Below, piece after piece: positions 16,424 through 26,682 of a stretch of DNA of 64,000 nt; the stretch's first letter is position 1; each line of letters opens with the position of its first letter. The notes below the pieces were generated by a model. The model saw only the letters and a program-made list of their open reading frames with translations. It was not told the DNA's origin and ran no database searches. Made by a program: the position numbers and the translations under genes. Origin of the DNA: Pseudomonas sp. MYb327. Its GTDB lineage: Bacteria > Pseudomonadota > Gammaproteobacteria > Pseudomonadales > Pseudomonadaceae. The stretch lies in contig NZ_CP159258.1 in the NCBI RefSeq assembly GCF_040438925.1, forward strand, positions 5,417,001-5,481,000, in the 5' to 3' direction.

Positions 16424-17206
16424 ATGAAGAAGATCATTCACAACCTCGCGCCCTGGGCGTTGCCGGTGTTGCTGCTGGCGGTGTGGCAGTTGTCGGTGTC
16501 GGCGGGCTGGTTGTCGACGCGGATCCTGCCAGCACCGATCGCCGTGATCGAAGCCGGCATCAGCCTGGTGCGCAGCGGCGAAATCTGGACGCACCTGGCG
16601 ATCAGCGGCTGGCGCGCCGCGTTGGGTTTCACTATCGGTGGCAGCATCGGTCTGGTCTTGGGCTTCATCACTGGCCTGTCGAAATGGGGCGAACGCCTGC
16701 TCGACAGTTCGGTGCAGATGATCCGTAACGTGCCGCACCTGGCGCTGATTCCGCTGGTGATCCTGTGGTTCGGCATCGATGAGTCGGCGAAGATTTTCCT
16801 GGTGGCACTGGGCACGTTGTTCCCGATCTACCTCAACACTTACCACGGCATCCGCAACGTCGATCCGGCATTGGTGGAGATGTCACGCAGCTATGGCTTG
16901 TCGGGTTTCAGCCTGTTCCGCCAAGTGATTCTGCCGGGTGCTTTGCCTTCGATTCTGGTCGGTGTGCGCTTCGCCCTGGGCTTCATGTGGTTGACGCTGA
17001 TTGTCGCGGAAACCATTTCCGCCAGCTCCGGCATTGGCTACCTGGCGATGAACGCCCGGGAGTTTTTGCAGACTGACGTGGTGGTGCTGGCGATCCTGAT
17101 GTACGCGGTGCTCGGCAAACTCGCCGACCTCGCGGCCCGTGGACTTGAACGCGTGTGGCTGCGCTGGCATCCGGCCTATCAGGTCGTCAAAGGAGGTGCC
17201 GCATGA
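16424..17206 (+). CDS. ssuC: Aliphatic sulfonate ABC transporter permease
   Basis: A 260-residue inner membrane permease with about six transmembrane segments. The EAA loop ([32 protein letters not shown]) that contacts SsuB lies near residues 145-180. It starts eight bases after ssuD, and its stop codon overlaps the ssuB start (ATGA), so the two are translationally coupled. Confidence 0.94.
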   Translation: MKKIIHNLAPWALPVLLLAVWQLSVSAGWLSTRILPAPIAVIEAGISLVRSGEIWTHLAISGWRAALGFTIGGSIGLVLGFITGLSKWGERLLDSSVQMIRNVPHLALIPLVILWFGIDESAKIFLVALGTLFPIYLNTYHGIRNVDPALVEMSRSYGLSGFSLFRQVILPGALPSILVGVRFALGFMWLTLIVAETISASSGIGYLAMNAREFLQTDVVVLAILMYAVLGKLADLAARGLERVWLRWHPAYQVVKGGAA

Positions 17207-18009
17207 CTGCTCAACAACCTCCACGTCTGCTGCGCGGGATCCCGCTGGCGGTGCGAAATCTGCAAAAAACCTTTGGTTCGCGGCAGGTATTGCGCGAGAT
17301 CGATCTGCACATTCCGGCGGGCCAATTCGTTGCGGTGGTCGGGCGTAGCGGCTGCGGCAAAAGTACGTTGCTGCGCTTGCTGGCCGGTCTCGACAAGCCT
17401 ACGGGCGGTGAGTTGCTCGCCGGCGCTGCGCCGTTGAGTGATGCGCGGGAAGACACCCGATTGATGTTCCAGGAAGCGCGTTTGCTGCCGTGGAAAAAGG
17501 TCATCGACAACGTCGGCCTCGGCCTTAAAGGCGACTGGCGTGCGCAAGCCCTTGAAGCACTGGAATCGGTCGGCCTGGCGGATCGCGCCAATGAATGGCC
17601 GGCGGCATTGTCCGGTGGGCAGAAGCAGCGTGTGGCGCTGGCCCGTGCGCTGATCCATCAGCCGCGCTTGCTGTTGCTCGACGAACCGCTGGGCGCACTG
17701 GATGCGTTGACTCGAATCGAGATGCAGCAACTGATCGAACGGCTCTGGCAAAAGCACGGCTTTACCGTGCTGCTGGTGACTCACGACGTCAGTGAAGCGG
17801 TGGCGATTGCCGATCGGGTGATCCTGATCGAAGACGGCGAAGTCGGCCTCGACCTGCACGTGGAACTGCCGCGTCCTCGGGTGCGCGGTTCCCATCGGCT
17901 GGCGGCGCTGGAAACCGAAGTCCTCAATCGCGTGCTGTCGCTACCGGGCCAACCACCGGAGCCAGAACCTGTTTCACCCTTGCCTACGCAGTTGCGTTGG
18001 GCTCAATAA
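17203..18009 (+). CDS. ssuB: Aliphatic sulfonate ABC transporter ATP-binding protein
   Basis: A 268-residue ABC ATPase. Walker [10 protein letters not shown], signature [15 protein letters not shown], Walker [13 protein letters not shown] and the switch His (VTHD) are all present. The Met at the ATGA overlap with ssuC was chosen because AAAGGAGG precedes it; a longer frame lies within ssuC. The C-terminal extension is Pro-rich. Confidence 0.95.
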   Translation: MTAQQPPRLLRGIPLAVRNLQKTFGSRQVLREIDLHIPAGQFVAVVGRSGCGKSTLLRLLAGLDKPTGGELLAGAAPLSDAREDTRLMFQEARLLPWKKVIDNVGLGLKGDWRAQALEALESVGLADRANEWPAALSGGQKQRVALARALIHQPRLLLLDEPLGALDALTRIEMQQLIERLWQKHGFTVLLVTHDVSEAVAIADRVILIEDGEVGLDLHVELPRPRVRGSHRLAALETEVLNRVLSLPGQPPEPEPVSPLPTQLRWAQ

Positions 18010-18042
18010 CTCAAGCCTTATCCAACGACAGGAATCAACATC

Positions 18043-18258
18043 ATGACTATCAAAGCCATCAACGTACGCAACCAGTTCAAAGGCTCGATCAAGGAAATCG
18101 TTCTTGGCGACGTGCTGTCGGAAATCGACGTGCAGACGGCTTCCGGCATCGTTACTTCGGTCATCACCACCCGTTCGGTGAAAGAGCTGGAACTGGTTGT
18201 GGGCAGTGAAGTGATCGCGTTCGTGAAGTCCACCGAGGTGTCGATCGCCAAGTTGTAA
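18043..18258 (+). CDS. ssuF: TOBE-domain molybdopterin-binding protein of the ssu operon
   Basis: A 71-residue single Mop/TOBE domain (NQFKGSIKEIVLGDVLSEIDVQTASGIVTSVITTRSVKELELVVGSEVIAFVKSTEVSIAKL). Such domains bind molybdate-type oxyanions; in Pseudomonas ssu operons the gene is called ssuF and is needed for growth on some sulfonates, from memory. It is the last gene of the operon, 33 bases after ssuB. Confidence 0.9.
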   Translation: MTIKAINVRNQFKGSIKEIVLGDVLSEIDVQTASGIVTSVITTRSVKELELVVGSEVIAFVKSTEVSIAKL

Positions 18259-18290
18259 GGGCGTGGAAAGACAGTGAGACCGCGCCGCGA

Positions 18291-18387
18291 CCATCGCGAG
18301 CAGGCTCACTCCCACAGGGTTTTGGGTTGGCCACACAATTTGTGTTCAACACCAATCCACTGTGGGAGTGAGCCTGCTCGCGATGGG
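18291..18387. repeat. REP pair of a second family
   Basis: Inverted palindromes with core CATCGCGAGCAGGCTCACTC and GAGTGAGCCTGCTCGCGATG. The stem sequence differs from the common REP in this window, so at least two REP families are present. It lies between the convergent ssuF and TetR gene ends. Confidence 0.88.
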
Positions 18388-18407
18388 GCCGGAGAGGCGG
18401 ATAAAAA

Positions 18408-19046
18408 TCAGGCAGGTTCAGCGCGCTTGTGCAGATAGGGCGGTAAGTACAAGCCCAGGTATGCATCAAACACCCGCATCCCTTCCTCCGCCATGCGCGG
18501 CGTGATCTGTCCGTGCTGCTGCACCGAGCGCGCATAAACCCGGTCACCCAATTCCATCGCCAACGCAAACACATCGACATCACCCGGCAGCTTCGGCAAC
18601 TCGAAGTGATGGTCGAACAGCTTGTGCATCAGGTCGCCCAGTTCGATGTCGTGCTGGCGGTCGGCTTGGGTGACTTCGGTCAGACCGTGCTGGGCGAGGA
18701 TTAATTGGCGTGCGGCGGCGTCTTCGCTGTAGATCGCCAGCATGCGCTGCTCCACCAGTCGCGACAGATCACGCCAGCCGCCGAGGGCGTGATGGTCGAT
18801 GGGCGCTTGCAGGCAGGCGCGGAAGGCGGCGTGGACATCGGCGGTCAAGGCTTCGAGCAAGGCCGGGACGCTGGCGAAAAAGTGGTAGACGGAGGAGGGC
18901 GGAATTTCCGCGCGCTCGGCGACACTGTAGATCGACAGACTGGCCACGCCCTCGGCGGCCAGCAGCGTGCGGGCGGCATCAAGGATCGAATCGATCCGCG
19001 CCTGACTGCGTGCGCGGGGTTTGCGAAGGGTGGCGGTGCGCGTCAT
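18408..19046 (-). CDS. TetR/AcrR family transcriptional regulator
   Basis: A 212-residue regulator. The N-terminal helix-turn-helix covers about residues 12-60 (RIDSILDAARTLLAAEGVASLSIYSVAERAEIPPSSVYHFFAS), and the C-terminal ligand-binding half is not diagnostic. The start has CAGGAG about seven bases upstream. A long inverted repeat lies 40 bases upstream and is the likely operator. Neighbours are ssuF (convergent) and spuI (same strand, upstream). Its target and ligand are unknown; no efflux gene is adjacent. Confidence 0.9.
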   Translation of the reverse strand: MTRTATLRKPRARSQARIDSILDAARTLLAAEGVASLSIYSVAERAEIPPSSVYHFFASVPALLEALTADVHAAFRACLQAPIDHHALGGWRDLSRLVEQRMLAIYSEDAAARQLILAQHGLTEVTQADRQHDIELGDLMHKLFDHHFELPKLPGDVDVFALAMELGDRVYARSVQQHGQITPRMAEEGMRVFDAYLGLYLPPYLHKRAEPA

Positions 19047-19086
19047 TGGAGTCTCCTGCGGGGCAGGGGGGCATTGTACGCAGAGC

Positions 19087-19124
19087 GGGCAAATGTTCCA
19101 TATCCCAGGAGTGGAACATTGCCC
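19087..19124. promoter_or_regulatory. Inverted repeat upstream of TetR gene, candidate operator
   Basis: GGGCAAATGTTCCA and TGGAACATTGCCC form an inverted repeat, with exact heptamers TGTTCCA/TGGAACA separated by eleven bases. It lies 41 bases before the TetR start and after the spuI terminator, so it belongs to the TetR promoter. A role as TetR autoregulatory operator is inferred. Confidence 0.6.
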
Positions 19125-19149
19125 TCGCCACAGGTTTAGTGTTGGCCAT

Positions 19150-19192
19150 AAAAAAAACGCCGCTGGCTGTGAAGCCGGCGGCGTTCTTTTTT
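19150..19192 (-). terminator. Rho-independent terminator after spuI
   Basis: Stem AACGCCGCTGGCT-GTGA-AGCCGGCGGCGTT with A run on the left and T run on the right, so it has T runs in both reading directions. It directly follows the spuI stop codon. Confidence 0.92.
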
Positions 19193-19202
19193 CTGCAACC
19201 GC

Positions 19203-20579
19203 TTACACGGTATGCAGGTACCAGTTGTATTCCAGGTCGGAGATGGAGTGTTCGAACTCCTCCAGCTCGCTTTCCTTGCAGGCCACGAAGATATCGATGT
19301 ATTTCGGATCGATGTACTTGGCCATGACTTCGCTGTCGTCCAGCTCACGCAATGCATCGCGCAGGTTGTTCGGCAGGCTTTGCTCGTTCTGCTCGTAGCT
19401 GTTGCCTTCCACCGGTGCGCCAGGCTCGATCTTGTTGACCAGGCCATGGTGCACGCCCGCCAGAACCGAAGCCATCAGCAGGTACGGGTTAGCGTCGGCG
19501 CCGGCCACGCGGTGTTCGATACGCACGGCATCGGACGAACCCGTCGGTACGCGAATCGCCACGGTGCGGTTGTCCAGGCCCCAGCACGGCGAGTTCGGCA
19601 CGTAGAACTGTGCGCCGAAACGACGGTAGGAGTTAACGTTCGGGCAGAGGAAAGCCATCTGCGCCGGTAGGGTCTCGAGCACACCGCCGATCGCGTGACG
19701 CAGCGCGGCGTTCTGCTCGGGATCCTCGCTGGCAAAAATATTCTTGCCTTCTTTATCGAGAATCGAGATGTGGACGTGCAAACCATTGCCTGCCTGGCCT
19801 GGGTAAGGCTTGGCCATGAAGGTGGTGTCCATTTCATGGTCGTAGGCGATGTTCTTGATCAGGCGCTTGAGCAGTACCGCGTAGTCGCAGGCCTTGATCG
19901 GGTCGGCGACGTGGTGCAGGTTCACTTCGAACTGCGCCGGGGCACTTTCCTTGACGATGGCGTCGGCCGGGATGCCTTGCTCTTTCGCACCTTCCAGAAT
20001 GTCCTGGAGGCAGTCGACGTATTCGTCGAGGTCGTCGATCAGGTAGACCTGTGTCGAGTGCGGGCGTTTGCCGGAGATTGGCGAGCGTGGCGGCTGTGGA
20101 CGGCCGTTCACGTTTTCCTGGTCGATCAGGTAGAACTCGAGTTCGAATGCGGCGCAGATGGTCAGGCCCAGCTCGTCAAACTTTGCAACAACCTGACGGA
20201 GCACTTCGCGCGGATCGGCGAAGAAAGGATCGCCTTCGAGTTCGTGCATGGTCATCAACAGTTGCGCGGTCGGGCGCTTCTGCCATGGCTCGTTGCACAG
20301 GGTGTCGGGGATTGGATAGCAGATTCGGTCAGCATCACCGATGTCCAGGCCCAGGCCGGTGCTTTCCACCGTAGAGCCATTGATATCCAGAGCAAATAGA
20401 GAGGCCGGCAGGTTGATGCCTTTCTCGTAAACCTTGTGGAGGCTGGTGCGTTCGATGCGCTTGCCGCGCACCACACCATTCATATCCGCAATCAGAAGGT
20501 CAACGTACAGAACCTCAGGATGTTCCTTAAGGAACGCGTTCGCTTCGTTAAGCTGAACGGCACGCGGGGGTACCGACAT
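19203..20579 (-). CDS. spuI: Glutamylpolyamine synthetase (glutamine synthetase family)
   Basis: A 458-residue GS-fold ligase. Motifs: DLLIADMNGVVRGKRI near the N-terminus, AFELEFYLID (metal Glu), GNGLHVHISILDKEG (metal His/Glu loop), NRTVAIRVPTGSSDAVRIEHRVAGADANPYL. These match the PuuA/SpuI branch, which joins glutamate to putrescine or other polyamines with ATP, rather than GlnA. It is divergent from spuB-H across about 680 bases, and is separated from TetR by a terminator. The choice of spuI rather than spuB is based on position relative to spuC. Confidence 0.85.
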   Translation of the reverse strand: MSVPPRAVQLNEANAFLKEHPEVLYVDLLIADMNGVVRGKRIERTSLHKVYEKGINLPASLFALDINGSTVESTGLGLDIGDADRICYPIPDTLCNEPWQKRPTAQLLMTMHELEGDPFFADPREVLRQVVAKFDELGLTICAAFELEFYLIDQENVNGRPQPPRSPISGKRPHSTQVYLIDDLDEYVDCLQDILEGAKEQGIPADAIVKESAPAQFEVNLHHVADPIKACDYAVLLKRLIKNIAYDHEMDTTFMAKPYPGQAGNGLHVHISILDKEGKNIFASEDPEQNAALRHAIGGVLETLPAQMAFLCPNVNSYRRFGAQFYVPNSPCWGLDNRTVAIRVPTGSSDAVRIEHRVAGADANPYLLMASVLAGVHHGLVNKIEPGAPVEGNSYEQNEQSLPNNLRDALRELDDSEVMAKYIDPKYIDIFVACKESELEEFEHSISDLEYNWYLHTV

Positions 20580-21258
20580 GATGCAACACCTTTGTTGTTA
20601 AAAATATCAATCATTGATCTCTTCGGATTCCAGTCAACCCGAACGGCATGCCGAAGTCAAGCAAGGCCTTTTTTGCCCTAAAAAAGCGCTCGCGTGGCTT
20701 TTTTGAGGCACTTTGGGGCGTTTTTATGCCCCTTGGCACTATGACGTCCGCAGTCTTGAGCGGGCCGTGTTGTATTTTTTACGGGGGTGTTGTGTAAAAA
20801 AATGAACAAGGCTAAGCTCGAATCAAACCCATAACAGCAATAATACCGGGGTGCTTCATGTCTCGCCTGCCGTTAAGCGGCGTCACCGACTGCTCTATGC
20901 AGAACGGTCTGAATGCTTATCACATCAGTGGCGACATTTCTGTTCGCGCCGTGGCCTCCCAGGCTCCGGGCCTGTCGGTCATCCTTCCGTCCGTGATGGA
21001 TCGGCCGTCCCCGTCCGATATTCTGGACGGTCGCGAGAGCACCCCCTTTAGGGTTACTCCATTCAATATAGAACCGATTCACTATAGCGGCTTGGCTATC
21101 GCTCAGGACCCCGCTCGCGATTCTGCACGCCCGGCATTTGCCGCGTGGTTTGGAAAAAACACGATAGCCTGTCGCATGCACGCATTTCAACGCGACGCCC
21201 ATGCGTCAAACATCGCCTGACTCGCAAGAGCCAGGAAACTCAAAGCCTAGAGGCATTT
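20580..21258. promoter_or_regulatory. Divergent control region between spuI and spuB
   Basis: A 679-base region carrying promoters for both directions. A terminator-like stem (AAAAAAGC-N9-GCTTTTTT) lies at 20680-20704 in the middle, preceded by AAGGCCTTTTTT. AT-rich segments flank it. A doubtful 120-residue ORF lies at 20858-21220. No spuA-like hydrolase remnant was recognised. TAGAGG lies about six bases before the spuB start. Confidence 0.55.
20858..21220 (+). CDS. Doubtful ORF upstream of spuB
   Basis: A 120-residue frame starting MSRLPLSGVTDCSM. It has no recognised domain, no convincing ribosome site, and its third codon positions lose GC preference in the second half. It ends 38 bases before spuB, so it could be a leader gene, a remnant of an earlier gene such as the missing hydrolase, or chance. 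Listed because nothing else occupies this space. Confidence 0.25.
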   Translation: MSRLPLSGVTDCSMQNGLNAYHISGDISVRAVASQAPGLSVILPSVMDRPSPSDILDGRESTPFRVTPFNIEPIHYSGLAIAQDPARDSARPAFAAWFGKNTIACRMHAFQRDAHASNIA

Positions 21259-22617
21259 ATGAGTCACAACCTCGACCAGCTCACCGATTGGTTGAAAGAC
21301 CACAAGATCACAGAAGTCGAATGCATGATCGCCGACTTGACCGGGATTACCCGGGGCAAGATTTCGCCGACCAACAAATTCATCGCCGAAAAGGGCATGC
21401 GCCTGCCAGAGAGTGTGCTGCTGCAGACCGTGACCGGCGATTACGTCGAAGACGACATCTATTACGAACTGCTCGACCCGGCCGACATCGACATGATCTG
21501 CCGTCCCGACCAGAGTGCGGTGTACCTGGTGCCATGGGCCATCGAGCCGACCGCTATCGTCATCCACGACACCTACGACAAGCAGGGCAACCCGATCGAG
21601 CTGTCGCCGCGAAACGTGCTCAAGAAGGTTTTGAAACTCTATTCCGATAGGGGTTGGCAGCCGATCGTGGCGCCGGAAATGGAGTTCTACCTGACCAAGC
21701 GCAGCGACGACCCGGACTACCCGCTGCAACCGCCAATCGGCCGTTCCGGGCGCCCGGAAATCGGTCGCCAATCGTTCTCCATCGAAGCAGCGAACGAATT
21801 TGATCCGCTGTTCGAAGACGTCTACGACTGGTGCGAATTGCAGGAGCTGGACCTCGACACACTGATCCACGAGGACGGCACGGCGCAGATGGAAATCAAT
21901 TTCCGTCACGGCGATGCACTGTCCCTGGCCGACCAGATTCTGGTGTTCAAACGCACCATGCGCGAGGCCGCGCTCAAGCACAACGTGGCCGCCACCTTCA
22001 TGGCCAAGCCCATGACCGGCGAGCCGGGCAGTGCCATGCACTTGCACCAGAGCATCATCGACCTCGAGACCGGCAAGAACATCTTCTCCAATGAAGACGG
22101 GACCATGAGCCAGTTGTTCCTGCACCACATTGGTGGTTTGCAGAAACTCATTCCCGAGCTGCTGCCGCTGTTCGCACCTAACGTCAATTCGTTCCGCCGC
22201 TTCCTGCCGGACACCTCGGCACCGGTGAACGTGGAGTGGGGCGAAGAAAACCGCACCGTGGGCCTGCGGGTTCCGGATGCCGGGCCGCAAAACCGTCGGG
22301 TGGAAAACCGCCTGCCGGGCGCCGATGCCAACCCGTACCTGGCGATTGCCGCGAGCCTGCTCTGCGGTTACATCGGCATGGTCGAAGGCCTGAATCCGAG
22401 TGCGCCGGTGGTGGGCCGTGGCTATGAACGCCGCAACCTGCGCCTGCCACTGACCATCGAAGATGCGCTGGAACGCATGGAAAACAGCGCAACCATCGAG
22501 AAGTACCTGGGCAAAAATTTCATCACTGGCTACGTCGCGGTCAAGCGGGCCGAGCATGAAAACTTCAAGCGCGTCATCAGTTCGTGGGAACGGGAATTCC
22601 TGCTTTTTGCCGTCTGA
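21259..22617 (+). CDS. spuB: Glutamylpolyamine synthetase (glutamine synthetase family)
   Basis: A 452-residue GS-fold enzyme, first gene of the plus-strand polyamine cluster. Motifs: IADLTGITRGKISP, APEMEFYLTKRSDD, MHLHQSIIDLETGKN, NRTVGLRVPDAGPQNRRVENRLPGADANPYLAIAAS. It ligates glutamate to a polyamine amino group, starting the gamma-glutamyl route. The Met at the conserved SHNLDQLTDWL start was chosen; the longer open frame lacks homology. A spuI paralogue lies divergently, so two such ligases with different polyamine preference are likely. Confidence 0.88.
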   Translation: MSHNLDQLTDWLKDHKITEVECMIADLTGITRGKISPTNKFIAEKGMRLPESVLLQTVTGDYVEDDIYYELLDPADIDMICRPDQSAVYLVPWAIEPTAIVIHDTYDKQGNPIELSPRNVLKKVLKLYSDRGWQPIVAPEMEFYLTKRSDDPDYPLQPPIGRSGRPEIGRQSFSIEAANEFDPLFEDVYDWCELQELDLDTLIHEDGTAQMEINFRHGDALSLADQILVFKRTMREAALKHNVAATFMAKPMTGEPGSAMHLHQSIIDLETGKNIFSNEDGTMSQLFLHHIGGLQKLIPELLPLFAPNVNSFRRFLPDTSAPVNVEWGEENRTVGLRVPDAGPQNRRVENRLPGADANPYLAIAASLLCGYIGMVEGLNPSAPVVGRGYERRNLRLPLTIEDALERMENSATIEKYLGKNFITGYVAVKRAEHENFKRVISSWEREFLLFAV

Positions 22618-22676
22618 TGCGCCGGGCGCCGTTGTCACCTGACGGCGCCTTCACCTGGATTTTTTAGGAGATTCGT

Positions 22677-24041
22677 ATGACCAGCAACAACCCGCAAACC
22701 CGTGAATGGCAAACCCTGAGCAATGATCACCACCTGGCGCCGTTCAGCGACTTCAAACAGCTGAAAGAGAAAGGCCCGCGCATCATCACCACCGCCAAGG
22801 GCGTTTACTTGTGGGACAGCGAAGGCAACAAGATCCTCGACGGCATGGCCGGCCTGTGGTGTGTGGCCATCGGTTACGGTCGCGATGAACTGGCCGATGC
22901 CGCCAGCAAGCAAATGCGTGAGCTGCCGTATTACAACCTGTTCTTCCAGACCGCTCACCCGCCGGTCCTGGAACTGGCCAAGGCCATCGCCGACATCGCG
23001 CCAGAAGGCATGAATCACGTGTTCTTCACCGGTTCCGGTTCCGAAGGCAACGACACCATGCTGCGTATGGTTCGTCACTACTGGGCGATCAAGGGCCAGC
23101 CGAAGAAGAAAGTCATCATCAGCCGCAAGAACGGCTATCACGGCTCCACCGTGGCCGGCGCGAGCCTGGGCGGCATGACCTACATGCACGAACAGGGCGA
23201 CTTGCCGATCCCGGGCATCGTCCACATCGCCCAGCCTTACTGGTTCGCCGAAGGCGGCGAAATGACCCCGGAAGAGTTCGGTGTCTGGGCCGCCAATCAG
23301 CTCGAAGAGAAGATTCTGGAGATCGGCGTCGACAACGTCGGTGCCTTTATTGCCGAGCCGATCCAGGGCGCGGGTGGCGTGATCATTCCGCCAGACAGCT
23401 ACTGGCCGCGCATCAAGGAAATCCTCGCCAAGTACGACATCCTGTTCGTGGCGGACGAAGTGATTTGTGGTTTCGGTCGCACCGGTGAGTGGTTCGGTTC
23501 CGATTTCTATGGCCTCAAGCCCGACATGATGACCATCGCCAAAGGCCTGACCTCCGGCTACATCCCGATGGGTGGCCTGATCGTGCGGGACGAAGTGGTC
23601 GACGTGCTCAACGAGGGTGGCGATTTCAACCACGGCTTCACCTACTCCGGTCACCCGGTGGCGGCGGCGGTGGCGCTGGAAAACATCCGCATCATGCGCG
23701 ACGAAAAAATTATCGAGCGTGTTCACAGCGAAACGGCACCGTATTTGCAAAAGCGTCTGCGGGAACTGAACGATCATCCATTGGTGGGCGAAGTTCGTGG
23801 AGTAGGTCTGTTGGGGGCCATCGAACTGGTTCAGGACAAGGCCACTCGCAAGCGCTACGAAGGCAAGGGCGTCGGCATGATCTGCCGGCAGTTCTGTTTC
23901 GATAACGGGCTGATCATGCGCGCCGTGGGCGACACCATGATCATCGCTCCACCGCTGGTGATCTCGCCGGCGGAAATCGATGAGCTGGTGACCAAGGCTC
24001 GCAAGTGCCTTGACCTGACCCTGAGTGCGTTGCAGGGCTAA
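22677..24041 (+). CDS. spuC: Putrescine-pyruvate aminotransferase (class III)
   Basis: A 454-residue PLP aminotransferase of the omega-amino group type. Motifs: [42 protein letters not shown]-Asp region [19 protein letters not shown] and the Schiff-base Lys in [15 protein letters not shown]. SpuC moves the amino group of putrescine to pyruvate giving 4-aminobutyraldehyde, the main Pseudomonas route. It follows spuB by about 60 bases with TTAGGAG upstream. Confidence 0.94.
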   Translation: MTSNNPQTREWQTLSNDHHLAPFSDFKQLKEKGPRIITTAKGVYLWDSEGNKILDGMAGLWCVAIGYGRDELADAASKQMRELPYYNLFFQTAHPPVLELAKAIADIAPEGMNHVFFTGSGSEGNDTMLRMVRHYWAIKGQPKKKVIISRKNGYHGSTVAGASLGGMTYMHEQGDLPIPGIVHIAQPYWFAEGGEMTPEEFGVWAANQLEEKILEIGVDNVGAFIAEPIQGAGGVIIPPDSYWPRIKEILAKYDILFVADEVICGFGRTGEWFGSDFYGLKPDMMTIAKGLTSGYIPMGGLIVRDEVVDVLNEGGDFNHGFTYSGHPVAAAVALENIRIMRDEKIIERVHSETAPYLQKRLRELNDHPLVGEVRGVGLLGAIELVQDKATRKRYEGKGVGMICRQFCFDNGLIMRAVGDTMIIAPPLVISPAEIDELVTKARKCLDLTLSALQG

Positions 24042-24047
24042 GTGCTA

Positions 24048-24085
24048 GGCTCTGAGCGGGAGTCATGAAACTTTCGCTCGGAGCC
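24048..24085 (+). other. Intercistronic hairpin between spuC and spuD
   Basis: GGCTCTGAGCG and CGCTCGGAGCC pair (one G-U) around a 16-base loop, directly after spuC, without a T run. A smaller hairpin GAAAGG-CTGG-CCTTTC follows at 24090. They may protect the mRNA 3' end or lower read-through, so that spuD expression differs from spuBC. An A-rich stretch and TTGGAGC precede spuD. Confidence 0.5.
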
Positions 24086-24210
24086 GTCAGAAAGGCTGGC
24101 CTTTCCTTGAAAGACCGCCTCGGATCTTGCCAGACTAGCCGCGGTTCCAGTTGTCCGGGTTCGGCCGCTGAACAAAGTGGTTCAAAAAAGAAAAATTTGG
24201 AGCATTACGC

Positions 24211-25323
24211 ATGAAGGCATTAGGAAAAAAGCTTGCTGGCAAGACACTCCTCGCCATGTCCCTGATGGGCATTATGGCGGGTGCGGTTCAGGCGGACGAC
24301 AAGGTGTTGCACGTCTATAACTGGTCCGATTACATCGCCCCGGACACCATCAAGAAGTTCGAAGACGAGTCAGGTATCAAAGTTGTCTACGACGTCTTCG
24401 ACAGTAACGAAACCCTCGAAGCCAAGTTGCTGGCAGGCAAGTCCGGTTACGACATCGTCGTTCCGTCGAACAACTTCCTGGCCAAGCAAATCAAGGCTGG
24501 CGTCTACCAGACGCTGGACAAGTCCAAGTTGCCTAACTGGAAAAACCTGAACACCGACCTGCTCAAAGCGGTATCGGTCAGCGACCCGGGCAACGAACAC
24601 GCCTTCCCGTACATGTGGGGTTCGATCGGCATCGGCTTCAACGCCGAGAAGGTCAAGGCTGCACTGGGTGCCGACGCACCGACCGATTCCTGGGACCTGA
24701 TCTTCAAGCCTGAAAACGCCGCCAAGTTGAAGGCGTGCGGTATCAGCTTGCTCGATTCGCCAACCGAAATGATTCCGGTGGCACTGCATTACCTGGGCCT
24801 GCCAACCGACAGCCAGAAGAAAGAAGACATCGACAAGGCTGAAGCGCTGATCATGAAGGTCCGTCCTTCGATCGCCTACTTCCACTCGTCCAAGTACATC
24901 TCCGACCTGGCCAACGGCAACATCTGCGTGGCCGTGGGTTACTCGGGTGACATCTACCAGGCCAAGTCCCGCGCGGCTGAAGCCGGTGACAAGGTGAAAG
25001 TCAGCTACAACATTCCGAAAGAAGGCGCTGGCAGCTTCTATGACATGGTCGCCATCCCTAAAGATGCCGAAAACGTCGAAGGCGCCTACAAGTTCATGAC
25101 CTTCCTGCAGAAGCCGGAAATCATGGCTGAAATCACCAACGCCGTACGATTCCCGAACGGTAACGCGGCTGCCACGCCTTTGGTTGATAAAGACATCACC
25201 AGCGATCCAGGCATCTATCCACCAGCAGACGTGCTGGCCAAGCTGTACGCGATTGCCGACCTGCCGGCCGCCACCCAGCGGATCCTGACTCGCAGCTGGA
25301 CCAAGATCAAATCCGGTAAATAA
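24211..25323 (+). CDS. spuD: Polyamine ABC transporter substrate-binding protein, putrescine type
   Basis: A 370-residue periplasmic protein with signal peptide (cleavage near AGAVQA-DD). The PotF/PotD-family start [20 protein letters not shown] is clear, with ligand residues in the Trp/Tyr pair of NWSDY and in DSPTEM. At the position that separates putrescine from spermidine binders the residue is Phe276 (GAGSFYDM), the putrescine-type state as I recall from SpuD/SpuE structures. It feeds the SpuFGH importer and sits next to a second binding protein gene. Confidence 0.92.
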   Translation: MKALGKKLAGKTLLAMSLMGIMAGAVQADDKVLHVYNWSDYIAPDTIKKFEDESGIKVVYDVFDSNETLEAKLLAGKSGYDIVVPSNNFLAKQIKAGVYQTLDKSKLPNWKNLNTDLLKAVSVSDPGNEHAFPYMWGSIGIGFNAEKVKAALGADAPTDSWDLIFKPENAAKLKACGISLLDSPTEMIPVALHYLGLPTDSQKKEDIDKAEALIMKVRPSIAYFHSSKYISDLANGNICVAVGYSGDIYQAKSRAAEAGDKVKVSYNIPKEGAGSFYDMVAIPKDAENVEGAYKFMTFLQKPEIMAEITNAVRFPNGNAAATPLVDKDITSDPGIYPPADVLAKLYAIADLPAATQRILTRSWTKIKSGK

Positions 25324-25341
25324 GCCGGTTTGAGGCAATAA

Positions 25342-25376
25342 CCTGTTGTCGCTGCCTGCGCGGTGGCGGCAACAGG
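25342..25376 (+). other. Intercistronic hairpin between spuD and spuE
   Basis: CCTGTTG and CAACAGG arms with GC-rich interior, about eighteen bases after spuD, without a T run. A likely 3' stabiliser of the spuD message, which often must be made in excess over the membrane parts. Confidence 0.45.
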
Positions 25377-25424
25377 ATTAATTAAATGACAGAAAGTTTT
25401 GCTGGAACGGTTTTTCGAGGGTAA

Positions 25425-26609
<1,185 letters not shown>

Positions 26610-26682
26610 CTTCAAGGCTCAAACTATCCAAGGTTGGCTCACCTTGAGCGAACTGCACTCTTTTTTTCTGGGAGTTTCGTAA

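Noticed and set aside
20725..20750. Possible sigma-54 promoter (TGGCAC) upstream of spuB
   Set aside because: The -24 element is present but no TTGC follows at the required spacing.
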